Of a stretch of DNA of 18,561 nucleotides, positions 7,180 through 15,483 are shown piece by piece (the first letter of the stretch is position 1; every line of letters begins with the position of its first letter). The notes beneath the pieces are model-generated. The model saw only the letters and a program-made list of their open reading frames with translations. It had not been told where the DNA came from and did no database searches. Source of the stretch: MED-G116 sp038107835 (lineage in GTDB: Bacteria > Pseudomonadota > Alphaproteobacteria > Puniceispirillales > Puniceispirillaceae); contig JAYNHH010000040.1 of assembly GCA_038107835.1 (NCBI GenBank), positions 1-18,561 on the forward strand. Direction: 5' to 3'. The position numbers were made by a program, and so were the translations under genes.

Positions 7180-8736
7180 ATGACCATTTGGCAAAGTAGA
7201 AACATTCCCCGATCAAACCGCCGTAGTGGTGGGCGCGAAGCCAGGCGAACAGTCCGCGCAGCTCCTCTGGCTGATGAATTGCGTCCAGTCAGAGCTGGCA
7301 TGACTGGCGGTACATTTCGCCCTCTTGATAGCGCTGCGGTGGATGCCATTGAGGATGCCGTCTTTCAGATTCTTGAAGAGATTGGCCTCAGCCAGGCACC
7401 AGAAAGTGGTGTTGCCTATATGACAGATGTCGGGGCGATTGCTGGCGATGATGGGCGGATCAGGTTCCCCCGTCCGGTCGTCCGCAAGTTGCTGGCCATT
7501 GCGGCGCGAAACATCACGCTGAACGCACAGAATCCCAAACATGATCTGCTTCTGTCTGGATCGCGTGTTCATTTTGGCACTGCAGGTGCTGCTGTGCATG
7601 TTGTGGATGTGCAGAACAATGCCTACCGCGAGTCACATCTTGCCGATATCTATGATGCGGCCCGGATCGTGGAAAATATGGACAATATACATTTTTTCCA
7701 GCGTCCCATGGTGGCGCGCGATATCGAGGATCCGGCGGCCCTTGATCTCAACACGCTCTATGCTGCTCTCAAGGGTACCACAAAACATGTGGGGGTCAGT
7801 TTCACAGAAGCCCCCTTTATGGCTCCCTGCATTTCGATGCTGCATGACATCGCTGGCGGCGAGGATAAATGGCGTGAGCGGCCCTTTGTATCAAACAGCA
7901 ATTGTTTTGTTGTTCCGCCTTTGCGTTTTGCCACTGAGTCCTGCCTTGTCATGGAAGAAGCGGTAAAGGCGGGCATGCCGGTGCTGCTATTGTCTGCTGG
8001 CCAGGCTGGCGCCACCGCTCCTGCCAGCATTGCCGGCGCCGTTGCACAGGCTCTTTCAGAGGTTGTGGCAGGCCTGATCTATGTCAACGCAATGGTCCCG
8101 GGACATCCCTGCATTGTAGGTACCTGGCCATTTGTGTCTGACCTGCGAACCGGTGCCATGTCCGGTGGTTCAGGTGAACAGGGGCTGCTTACCGCAGCCT
8201 GCGCTCAGATGTTGCGTCATTTTGATTTGCCGGGCGGCGCTGCATCGGGGATGGCCGACTCAAAGATGCCGGATGCGCAGTCGGGCTATGAAAAAGGAAG
8301 CACGGCTGTCCTGGCAGGACTGGCCGGTCTCAATATGGTCTATGAGGCTGCTGGCATGCATGCCTCGCTTCTTGGTTTCTGTCTGGAGAGCCTGATTATC
8401 GACAATGATATGCTGGGTCAATGCATGCGCTGTGTCAGGGGCGTTGAGGTGAATGAACAGACGCTTGGGATTGACGTCATGAAGGATGTCTGCATGGGTG
8501 GCCCGGGTCATTATCTCGGCCATGATCAGACGATTGGCCTGATGCAGACCGAATATGTCTATCCGGCGCTGGGCGACAGATCCAGTCCAAAGGAATGGGA
8601 AGAGCTGGGCAAGCCGATTCTGGTCGAGGAGGCAACCAAGCGAAAGGAGCAAATTCTCTCAGAATTTCATCCCCAGCACATTTCGGTCGATCTCGACCAG
8701 ACATTGCGCAGCCGTTACGACATTAGGCTTGGCTGA
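7180..8736 (+). CDS. Trimethylamine methyltransferase (MttB) family protein, non-pyrrolysine type
   Basis: A 518-residue TIM-barrel protein of the MttB family, which moves a methyl group from a quaternary or tertiary amine to a corrinoid protein. Family-like segments include GGTFRPLD near 43-50, the SGGSGEQGLLTAA block near 328-340, GMADSKMPDAQSGYEKG near 357-373, and CMGGPGHYLGHDQT towards the C-terminus. The frame is open from ATG to TGA with no in-frame TAG, so it does not use pyrrolysine. It belongs with the non-Pyl homologues, among which glycine betaine, proline betaine and carnitine demethylases are known. The N-terminus is arginine-rich (11-27). GGAGG sits 5 nt before the ATG. It follows the dehydrogenase stop by 15 nt. 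No corrinoid partner is encoded in this window. The substrate is unassigned. Confidence 0.87.
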   Translation: MTIWQSRNIPRSNRRSGGREARRTVRAAPLADELRPVRAGMTGGTFRPLDSAAVDAIEDAVFQILEEIGLSQAPESGVAYMTDVGAIAGDDGRIRFPRPVVRKLLAIAARNITLNAQNPKHDLLLSGSRVHFGTAGAAVHVVDVQNNAYRESHLADIYDAARIVENMDNIHFFQRPMVARDIEDPAALDLNTLYAALKGTTKHVGVSFTEAPFMAPCISMLHDIAGGEDKWRERPFVSNSNCFVVPPLRFATESCLVMEEAVKAGMPVLLLSAGQAGATAPASIAGAVAQALSEVVAGLIYVNAMVPGHPCIVGTWPFVSDLRTGAMSGGSGEQGLLTAACAQMLRHFDLPGGAASGMADSKMPDAQSGYEKGSTAVLAGLAGLNMVYEAAGMHASLLGFCLESLIIDNDMLGQCMRCVRGVEVNEQTLGIDVMKDVCMGGPGHYLGHDQTIGLMQTEYVYPALGDRSSPKEWEELGKPILVEEATKRKEQILSEFHPQHISVDLDQTLRSRYDIRLG

Positions 8737-8794
8737 GACACGCCCTGCCACTAGGCTGGTACAGGATCGGTGACACCAGCAAGGCCTGATTGAC

Positions 8795-8800
8795 AGGAGA
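8795..8800 (+). promoter_or_regulatory. Ribosome binding site selecting the GTG start at 8809
   Basis: AGGAGA lies 8 nt before the GTG at 8809 but only 2 nt before the in-frame GTG at 8803. Normal spacing therefore favours 8809. Confidence 0.55.
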
Positions 8801-8808
8801 CAGTGGAA

Positions 8809-10449
8809 GTGAGTGAGACGGTTCGCAATGTGCTGTGGATCATGGCAGACCAGCTGCGGTTTGACTATCTGTCCTGCTCCGGCCACCCACATCTACATAC
8901 CCCCAACATTGATGCGCTGGCGGCGCGGGGTGTGCGTTTCGACCAGGCCTACGTCCAGTCGCCGGTATGTGGGTCATCCCGGATGAGCTATTACACCGGC
9001 CGTTATTGCCGCTCAACTGGTGCCGTCTGGAACAATGTGCCGCTGCGCGTTGATGAATTGACGCTTGGTGATTATCTGGGTGAGCTTGGCATGCGAACGG
9101 TTCTTGTTGGCAAGACGCATATGCAGCCAGACAGGGAGGCGATGGACCGGCTTGGCATTGATGTTGGCTCGGGCATCGGTGTTCACGTTTCGCAATGTGG
9201 GTTCGAGCCCTATGAGCGTGACGACGGTCTCAATCCCCATGAAAAGCCATCCACACGTGATCTTGCCTACAATAAATACATGGCTGCCAGGGGCTATGAT
9301 GGTGAAAATCCATGGGATGACTGGGCCAACGCCGCCGAGGATGATACTGGAAACATCCTCTCCGGCTGGCTTTTGGCACATGCCGACAAGCCTGCACGCG
9401 CCGCAGAGGAAGACAGCGAAACACCCTATATGACACGACGTGCGATGCAGTTCATTGATGAGGCTGAGGCTGCAAATCAACGCTGGTGCTGCCATCTGTC
9501 CTTCATCAAACCGCATTGGCCCTATATCGTCCCGGCGCCCTATCATGCGATGTATGACGATAAACATCTGCTGCCGGTGATGCGCCATGACATCGAGCGC
9601 CAGAACCCCCATCCGGTCTATGAGGCATTCATGAACCAGCGTGCATCACAGGTGTTTTCACGTGATGGTGTGCGCGACCATGTCCTGCCAGCCTATATGG
9701 GCTTGATCAAACAGATTGATGATCAGATGGGTCTTGTGATGGCCTTTCTCGAGGCCAAGGGATTGCTGGATGATACGATGATTGTTTTTTCCTCCGACCA
9801 CGGTGATTATCTGGGTGATCATTGGATGGGGGAAAAGGACATGTTCCACCAGCAATCGGTCAAGGTGCCGCTGATCATCTATGATCCACGCGGCAGCGCC
9901 GATGCCACGCGAGGCGCAGTAAATGAACATCTCGTTGAGGGCATTGACCTGCTTCCAACCTTCGTTGAGGCGTGTGGTGGCGAAGTCAGGGATCATGTCG
10001 TTGAAGGGCGTTCACTTGCGCCATTGCTTGCCGGTGAGACGCCTGCAGGCTGGCGAGAGGCGGTTTTCAGTGAATATGATTATGCGCATCAGCCGATGAT
10101 CAGGGAACTGGGAAAAAAACCCGGTGAAACTGGCATGACCATGATCTTCGATGGGCGGTTAAAGCTGGTTCAAATTGATGGATATCGGCCAATTCTGCAC
10201 GATCTGGCGGAAGATCCGGAAGAGTTTTTTGATCGCGGGGGTGATCCAGCCTACAGCAGTGAAATTCAGCGTTTGCAGAAAATGCTGCTCGACTGGGCCT
10301 TGTCCCGAAAGCATCGCGTTACCAAATCGAATAGGGCGATAGAGGACTATAATGATAGACACCTCCAACTGAAAGCCGGCATCTATATCGGTTATTGGGA
10401 TGAGGAGGAAGTGCAGTTGGCCAGGCGAGAAGCTGGGTTGCTGGATTAA
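8809..10449 (+). CDS. Sulfatase / phosphonate monoester hydrolase-like enzyme of the alkaline phosphatase superfamily
   Basis: A 546-residue hydrolase with a GTG start. The N-terminus NVLWIMADQLRFD supplies the first metal Asp (D14). SPVCGSSRMSYYTGRY holds the putative nucleophile C54. GKTHM and FIKPHWPY supply the usual Lys/His pairs, and SSDHGDYLGDH supplies D330/H331. The second half (PYHAMYDD, YMGLIKQIDDQMG, HDLAEDPEEFFD, DWALSRKHR) resembles bacterial phosphonate monoester hydrolases more than choline sulfatases. The active-site box is C-G-S-S-R: the usual Pro of the CxPxR formylglycine signature is Ser, so maturation of C54 is uncertain. No signal peptide is seen, so it acts in the cytoplasm. 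It sits 72 nt after the MttB gene and 25 nt before the acyl-CoA dehydrogenase. It may release an amine or alcohol from its ester; the substrate is unknown. Confidence 0.82.
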   Translation: MSETVRNVLWIMADQLRFDYLSCSGHPHLHTPNIDALAARGVRFDQAYVQSPVCGSSRMSYYTGRYCRSTGAVWNNVPLRVDELTLGDYLGELGMRTVLVGKTHMQPDREAMDRLGIDVGSGIGVHVSQCGFEPYERDDGLNPHEKPSTRDLAYNKYMAARGYDGENPWDDWANAAEDDTGNILSGWLLAHADKPARAAEEDSETPYMTRRAMQFIDEAEAANQRWCCHLSFIKPHWPYIVPAPYHAMYDDKHLLPVMRHDIERQNPHPVYEAFMNQRASQVFSRDGVRDHVLPAYMGLIKQIDDQMGLVMAFLEAKGLLDDTMIVFSSDHGDYLGDHWMGEKDMFHQQSVKVPLIIYDPRGSADATRGAVNEHLVEGIDLLPTFVEACGGEVRDHVVEGRSLAPLLAGETPAGWREAVFSEYDYAHQPMIRELGKKPGETGMTMIFDGRLKLVQIDGYRPILHDLAEDPEEFFDRGGDPAYSSEIQRLQKMLLDWALSRKHRVTKSNRAIEDYNDRHLQLKAGIYIGYWDEEEVQLARREAGLLD

Positions 10450-10474
10450 CGTGACGTAGCGAAGGATGGTTGGA

Positions 10475-12250
10475 ATGTATCAGGCACCTGTTGACGATAT
10501 GAAATTTACCCTGCGCTATCTCGTGGGGCTTGACCGGGTCGCAGCGATCCCCGGAATGGACATGGTTTCGGAGGATCTGGTTGATGCCGTGCTGGAAGAA
10601 GCTGGCAAGCTGGCGGGAGATGTTCTTGCGCCACTCAATCACGCCGGGGACATGGCCGGGTCGCGCCGCAACGATGATGGCACTGTCACTGTGCCAGACG
10701 GATTTGCCGATGCCTGGAAAGCGATGGCTGAGGGTGGATGGATTGGGCTTAACGCCTCGCCTGACTATGGTGGGCAGGGCCTGCCTCAATGTGTCAGCGC
10801 GGCTGTCAATGAAATGTGGAACGCGTCCAATATGGGGTTCGCGCTGTGTCAGCTTTTGACCCAGGGTGCCATTCATGCCCTCGAGGTGGTGGGCAATGAG
10901 GAACAGAAGGCAACCTATCTACCGAAGCTGAACAGTGGTGAATGGACAGGCACCATGAATTTGACCGAACCCCAGGCTGGCACTGATCTGGCGGCACTGC
11001 GCACCATGGCCACTCCTGAGGGAGATCATTACCGCATCAAGGGCCAGAAAATATATATTACCTACGGTGACCATGAGATGAGCGAGAATATTGTTCATCT
11101 GGTGCTTGCACGGACCCCTGATGCCCCGCCCGGGGTGAAGGGCATTTCACTGTTCATTGTTCCAAAATATCTGGTCAATGCGGATGGTAGTCGGGGCGAA
11201 CGCAATGATGTGCAGTGTCTCTCGATCGAGAAGAAGCTGGGAATCAAAGCCTCACCAACCGCCGTTTTGCAATATGGCCAGAATGATGGTGCCATCGGGT
11301 ATCTGCTGGGAGAGGAACAAAAGGGTCTGGACTGTATGTTCCTGATGATGAACAGCGCTCGGTATGATGTTGGCCTGCAGGGGCTGGCCATTTCAGACCG
11401 TGCCTATCAGCATGCGCTTGCCTATACCCGCGACCGGGTTCAGGGAACGCCACTACAGGGCGAGAAGGGTCAACCGATTCTGAATCATCCGGATGTGTTG
11501 CGGTTGATGACAACGATGAAGGCCGAAATTGAGGCGATGCGCGCGTTGTTGCTTGTTGGTGGTGGCGCGCTTGATCTGGCGCATGGTGGTGCAGCAGATG
11601 ATGATGGTTTCTGGCAGGAGCGCGCAAATCTGCTGATCCCCATCATCAAGGGCTGGATGACCGAGCGTTCGCTTGTTTTGACTTCTGATGCGGTGCAGGT
11701 GCATGGTGGGATGGGCTTCATCGAGGAAACTGGTGCCGCCCAACATTATCGCGATGCGCGCATTCTGCCAATCTATGAGGGTACGACAGCAATCCAGGCA
11801 AATGATCTGGTCTTTCGCAAGACATTACGTGACAACGGCAAGGCGGTCCGCAGGCTATTGACCGAAATCCGCACAGATATGGATGATGTTGCCGCTGCCG
11901 GAGAGAATTTGGCGACAGTTGCAACAGCAATGAATGAGGCAACAAAAACCGCGGAAGCCGCGCTTGATGCTCTGCTTGCGCGGGCAAATTCACCGCGTGA
12001 CGCAGCGTCTGCCGGCGTTGATTTCACCATGCTGCTTGGCTATCTGGCTGGTGGTTGGCAAATGGCGCGGGCTGGTGCCGCGGCGGGCAGGGCGCTGACC
12101 ATTGGCGAAGGTGCACCTGACTTCATGCGTGCCAAACAGGCGACAACAAACGCCTATATGGCCTATTGCCTTCCCGAGGTTGACAAGCTGGCAGCGAAAA
12201 TGCGGAAAGGTCCGGACGCGCTGGCGACAATGGACCCTGACTGGCTGTAG
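10475..12250 (+). CDS. Acyl-CoA dehydrogenase, DmdC-like long form
   Basis: A 591-residue FAD-dependent acyl-CoA dehydrogenase introducing an alpha-beta double bond into a CoA thioester. The N-terminus YQAPVDDMKFTLR, about 590 residues in total and an extra C-terminal helical domain place it with the long ACADs that include DmdC (3-methylmercaptopropionyl-CoA dehydrogenase). MNLTEPQAGTD is the FAD-binding strand. QVHGGMGFIEE is typical of the helical domain. PIYEGTTAIQ contains the expected catalytic base E435. GAAGG(A) at 10461-10466 sits 8 nt before the ATG at 10475, which is preferred over the in-frame ATG at 10466. It is the last gene of the plus-strand series, 25 nt after the hydrolase. 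The true substrate may be another short acyl-CoA, as this subfamily is broad and often mis-specified. Confidence 0.85.
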   Translation: MYQAPVDDMKFTLRYLVGLDRVAAIPGMDMVSEDLVDAVLEEAGKLAGDVLAPLNHAGDMAGSRRNDDGTVTVPDGFADAWKAMAEGGWIGLNASPDYGGQGLPQCVSAAVNEMWNASNMGFALCQLLTQGAIHALEVVGNEEQKATYLPKLNSGEWTGTMNLTEPQAGTDLAALRTMATPEGDHYRIKGQKIYITYGDHEMSENIVHLVLARTPDAPPGVKGISLFIVPKYLVNADGSRGERNDVQCLSIEKKLGIKASPTAVLQYGQNDGAIGYLLGEEQKGLDCMFLMMNSARYDVGLQGLAISDRAYQHALAYTRDRVQGTPLQGEKGQPILNHPDVLRLMTTMKAEIEAMRALLLVGGGALDLAHGGAADDDGFWQERANLLIPIIKGWMTERSLVLTSDAVQVHGGMGFIEETGAAQHYRDARILPIYEGTTAIQANDLVFRKTLRDNGKAVRRLLTEIRTDMDDVAAAGENLATVATAMNEATKTAEAALDALLARANSPRDAASAGVDFTMLLGYLAGGWQMARAGAAAGRALTIGEGAPDFMRAKQATTNAYMAYCLPEVDKLAAKMRKGPDALATMDPDWL

Positions 12251-12286
12251 ACAGCACGTTCGCCCGGTCGGGTCTGATAGGGGTGC

Positions 12287-14620
12287 CTAATTGCGGACAG
12301 CAGCGCCGTCATCAAGCATCGAACTGATCCGGGCATGCGTTTCACGGGTCTTTGCCAATGTGATGAAGGCACGTCGCTCACGGGCATAGAGCGCCTGCTC
12401 ATCAACACTCTGTGGATCATCATCGGCGCGCAGCATCACCTTGGCGATTGTCATGGCCACGGTTCGGTCATGTGGCATGAAGTCACCCCTGTCGACACCA
12501 TCCTGCATGAATTTATCCATTTTTTCATACAGCTCCCAGCTCGCCAGGTTCGCAACCGGCGGTGTGGGTGAGGCATAGCCGCCCTGCATCTCACCAACCA
12601 GTGCAATGGCACGTGGCAGCAGCCGGTCACGGTTCATGATGGTTTCATCATGTCCATCGCGGAAATATTGCAACCGCGCAGATAGCTGCGGCGAGGAGCC
12701 GGTCAGGCCATATCCAAGATTCATCCATGTCTGCCAAGCGGCATCATCCCAAGAGCCCTTTGCATCATGCCACCGTAGATAGGTTTCCTTGATCCCACCT
12801 CCGCCGGGCACGACACCGACACCCGCCTCAACAAGGCCCATTACAGAATTGGTATGGACCACCAGCTTGTCACAATGTGCCAGGACTTCGTAGCCACCGC
12901 CAGCCGCAAGGCCGGATGGTGCGCCGATAACTGGAACAGGCGCATATTTCAGCTTACACACGGCATCCTGAAAGCGCCAGAGGAACTGGTCTATGCCGTG
13001 CCAATCACCAGCCTCGATAAAGGCGCGAAAGGCATTGAGATCAACGCCAGCAGAAAAATGCTGGGCATCATTGTGGATGATAATGCCCTTGCCATGATCT
13101 TCTGCGGCCGCGGCGACGATCTGCATTGATTCATCAGTAAGCGCATTCGCCTTGGAATGGAATTCCACAAGCCGGAGATCACTGTCGAGTGCAAAAAGGC
13201 TCGCTGCGTTATTCTCGGCAATAGGTGTCATCGTCTGCCGTGTCATATGGAACCGAATGACACCAGCTGGCAGATTTACCGGTTGGTATTCACCATCTGC
13301 ATGACGCACCGTCAGAACGGTACCGCTGGCAGCATAGAACGGATTGGTGTCTTGCAGAATGGCGGGAACAGCCAGATCAGCCTCCCCAAGCAATTCAATC
13401 ATGCGCTGATGACCGATCGCATCCATCAGCTCAAACGGGCCACGCTGCCAGTTGAAGCCAAGTTTCATGGCGTCATCGATATCCTGTGGTGTCTGGGTGA
13501 CATCTGAGATCAGGCTGGCGGCATAGGCCAGCACCCGGGCAAGAACGCGGCGGCTGAATCTTGCACAGGCATCATCGCCAGCGAGAATGGCATCCAGCGG
13601 TTCCCGGCGTTGCGCTGTCGCCTCGGCGGCGTTCGCTGCAGCCTCAGGCAGGGTAGTGGCCGCCACGCGATACGCGGCGAGTGCTTCACCAGCGCCAGTC
13701 AGTGGTCGCGCCATCCGCACCTCGTCAGCTCCAGTCAGGTAGAAGCCACCCTTTCCCTTATCACCGGTATAGCCATCTGTGATCATGCTGTTGATCATGT
13801 CATTCTCGCCGCCAACAGCGTGAAAGGCGTCGCCTTCCGGCAGGATTGAGCGAAGCGAGGCGACCACATCAACCATCAAATCAATACCAATCAGATCATA
13901 CAGGCCGAACACGCCGGTTTTCGGAATTCCCATGGGCCGCCCCATGAGGGCGTCGGCCTCCTCGATTGTCAGACCACATCTGAATGCTTCATCAATGCCG
14001 ACCTGAAGGGCAAAGACGCCTACACGGTTGCCGAGAAAGCCGGGTGTATCAGCGCATCTGACGACACCCTTGCCAAGAACACGGTCATTGTAATCGGCAA
14101 GCCTATCCATGACATCCTGGCTGGTATCGGTGCCCCGAACCAGCTCAAGAAGGCGCATATAGCGGACTGGGTTGAAATAATGGGTGATTGCGAAACGCTG
14201 GCGAAAGGCGGTTGGCATGTCCTCGACCAAAAGGCTGATGGGGATTGTCGAGGTGTTTGAACTGACGATGCAATCTGCGTGGATGGTCTCATCAAGGCGT
14301 TTATACAGTGCCTTCTTGATATCAAGGCGTTCGACAACAGCTTCGATGATCCAGTCGCAGTTGGCCAGTTTGTGAAAATCATCATCAATCGTGCCGGTGG
14401 TGATCAGCGCGGTATTTTTCTTGTGCATCAATTGGGGCGGGTCAGATTCAATCAGTCTGTCAATGGCCATCTCGGCCGGTGATTTGGCGTCACCATCTCT
14501 GGCAGCAAGATCAAGCAGCAGAACCTCGTGTCCGGCATTGGCAATCTGCGCCGCGATGCCGCTTCCCATCGTACCTGCGCCAATTACGGCTATTTTTCTA
14601 AAGATTGGCTCATCCATCAT
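12287..14620 (-). CDS. FadN-type 3-hydroxyacyl-CoA dehydrogenase / enoyl-CoA hydratase fusion
   Basis: A 777-residue bifunctional beta-oxidation enzyme with the dehydrogenase first and the crotonase domain last, the FadN order rather than the FadB/FadJ order. The NAD-binding GAGTMG is at 14-19, SSNTST near 120-125, and ITHYFNPVRYM contains the catalytic His147. CADTPGFLGNRV marks the start of the helical dehydrogenase domain. The crotonase part (about 455-690) has FSAGVDL and GLAAGGGYE for the oxyanion hole and GLVEAGVGVVPGGGG with the catalytic-type Glu. Two adjacent ATGs at 14620 and 14617 are possible, with GGAAAG just upstream; an ATG at 14737 would overlap the hydrolase gene and is less likely. 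It follows the hydrolase by 43 nt and converges on the acyl-CoA dehydrogenase with 36 nt between stop codons. Together they could provide successive beta-oxidation steps. Confidence 0.88.
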   Translation of the reverse strand: MMDEPIFRKIAVIGAGTMGSGIAAQIANAGHEVLLLDLAARDGDAKSPAEMAIDRLIESDPPQLMHKKNTALITTGTIDDDFHKLANCDWIIEAVVERLDIKKALYKRLDETIHADCIVSSNTSTIPISLLVEDMPTAFRQRFAITHYFNPVRYMRLLELVRGTDTSQDVMDRLADYNDRVLGKGVVRCADTPGFLGNRVGVFALQVGIDEAFRCGLTIEEADALMGRPMGIPKTGVFGLYDLIGIDLMVDVVASLRSILPEGDAFHAVGGENDMINSMITDGYTGDKGKGGFYLTGADEVRMARPLTGAGEALAAYRVAATTLPEAAANAAEATAQRREPLDAILAGDDACARFSRRVLARVLAYAASLISDVTQTPQDIDDAMKLGFNWQRGPFELMDAIGHQRMIELLGEADLAVPAILQDTNPFYAASGTVLTVRHADGEYQPVNLPAGVIRFHMTRQTMTPIAENNAASLFALDSDLRLVEFHSKANALTDESMQIVAAAAEDHGKGIIIHNDAQHFSAGVDLNAFRAFIEAGDWHGIDQFLWRFQDAVCKLKYAPVPVIGAPSGLAAGGGYEVLAHCDKLVVHTNSVMGLVEAGVGVVPGGGGIKETYLRWHDAKGSWDDAAWQTWMNLGYGLTGSSPQLSARLQYFRDGHDETIMNRDRLLPRAIALVGEMQGGYASPTPPVANLASWELYEKMDKFMQDGVDRGDFMPHDRTVAMTIAKVMLRADDDPQSVDEQALYARERRAFITLAKTRETHARISSMLDDGAAVRN

Positions 14621-14663
14621 ACTGACTTTCCAAATATCTGGAGTGATTGACAAGGTTGGGGAG

Positions 14664-15458
14664 TTAGTTTTGCAAAAATCGCTGCAGGGCAGCATTGATC
14701 TCAAATGGGGTTTCTGCTGGCAGAAAATGCCCCGCATTTGGGATTACCACGGTTTTGGCACCGGCGATGCGCTCGCCCATGGCAATGCCAAATTTGAGCG
14801 GAGTCATTTTGTCCTTTTGTGCAAGAATGCAGATTGTTGGCTGTGCGATGCTGGCAGCGGCGTCCTCGCCCTTGGTGTAGGCGTTGCAGGCATTGAGATC
14901 AGCAAGCAGGGCATCACGATTGTTCATGTCCATGACCCGTCTCCCGAAGCCCAAAAATGAGTGGCCGGGCATGCTGTTGTCATACATGTGGGCGTCTGGG
15001 CCATGTCCCCAGCTCGTCATCATGGTGATGGCCTTTGCCAGCGCGGTCTCCGACATGTTCACCAGAAATTCATTGACCGGAATGGCCATGGCTCCGGCAA
15101 TCAAACCCAGCGCCTTGACCCTGTCGGGATTTTTTGCTGCCGCCTCAAGCGCGATCAGCACGCCCTGTGAATGGCCAACCAGCGTCGCGGTGGCAACGCC
15201 AAGGCTGTCCAAAAGCTCAATGACCCAACCAGCCATGGCCTCAACACTCTCAAGCGGCAACCCGCCCGACAGCCCGTGGCCCGGAAGATCGGGTGCGAGA
15301 ACGGCAAATCCACGATGGGCCAGATAACGGCTCTGCAAAATCCAGGTCAAATGATTCTGTCCGCTGCCATGCAGCAGGACAACAACATTTCCGGTGGCAT
15401 CAAAATCACGCCCGCCGGTGGCGATATGGATTGTCTCATCACGCACTTGATGTTTCAT
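14664..15458 (-). CDS. Alpha/beta-fold hydrolase
   Basis: A 264-residue cytoplasmic alpha/beta hydrolase. LLHGSGQNH (29-36) forms the oxyanion loop, APDLPGHGLSGG follows, GHSQG gives the nucleophile S97, QKDKMTP gives the probable acid D216, and NAGHFLPAETP gives the base H244, so the triad is complete. A lid region lies at about 125-200. The ATG at 15458 has AAGGAG 8 nt upstream; a longer in-frame start at 15551 would run into the MetY-like gene. It lies 25 nt after that gene and 43 nt before the FadN-type gene, so an operon is likely. Substrate class (ester, lactone, thioester) cannot be told from sequence. Confidence 0.83.
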   Translation of the reverse strand: MKHQVRDETIHIATGGRDFDATGNVVVLLHGSGQNHLTWILQSRYLAHRGFAVLAPDLPGHGLSGGLPLESVEAMAGWVIELLDSLGVATATLVGHSQGVLIALEAAAKNPDRVKALGLIAGAMAIPVNEFLVNMSETALAKAITMMTSWGHGPDAHMYDNSMPGHSFLGFGRRVMDMNNRDALLADLNACNAYTKGEDAAASIAQPTICILAQKDKMTPLKFGIAMGERIAGAKTVVIPNAGHFLPAETPFEINAALQRFLQN

Positions 15459-15483
15459 CGCCCACGCTCCTTCACCTGATCGG

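Noticed and set aside
12251..12286. Possible bidirectional terminator between the convergent operons (CCCG-GT-CGGG).
   Set aside because: The loop would be only 2 nt, the stem 4 bp, and there is no T-run on either strand.
14621..14737. N-terminal extension of the FadN-type protein starting at 14737.
   Set aside because: It would overlap the end of the alpha/beta hydrolase gene, and the extra 39 residues do not resemble the family. The ATG pair at 14620/14617 directly precedes the NAD-binding fold.
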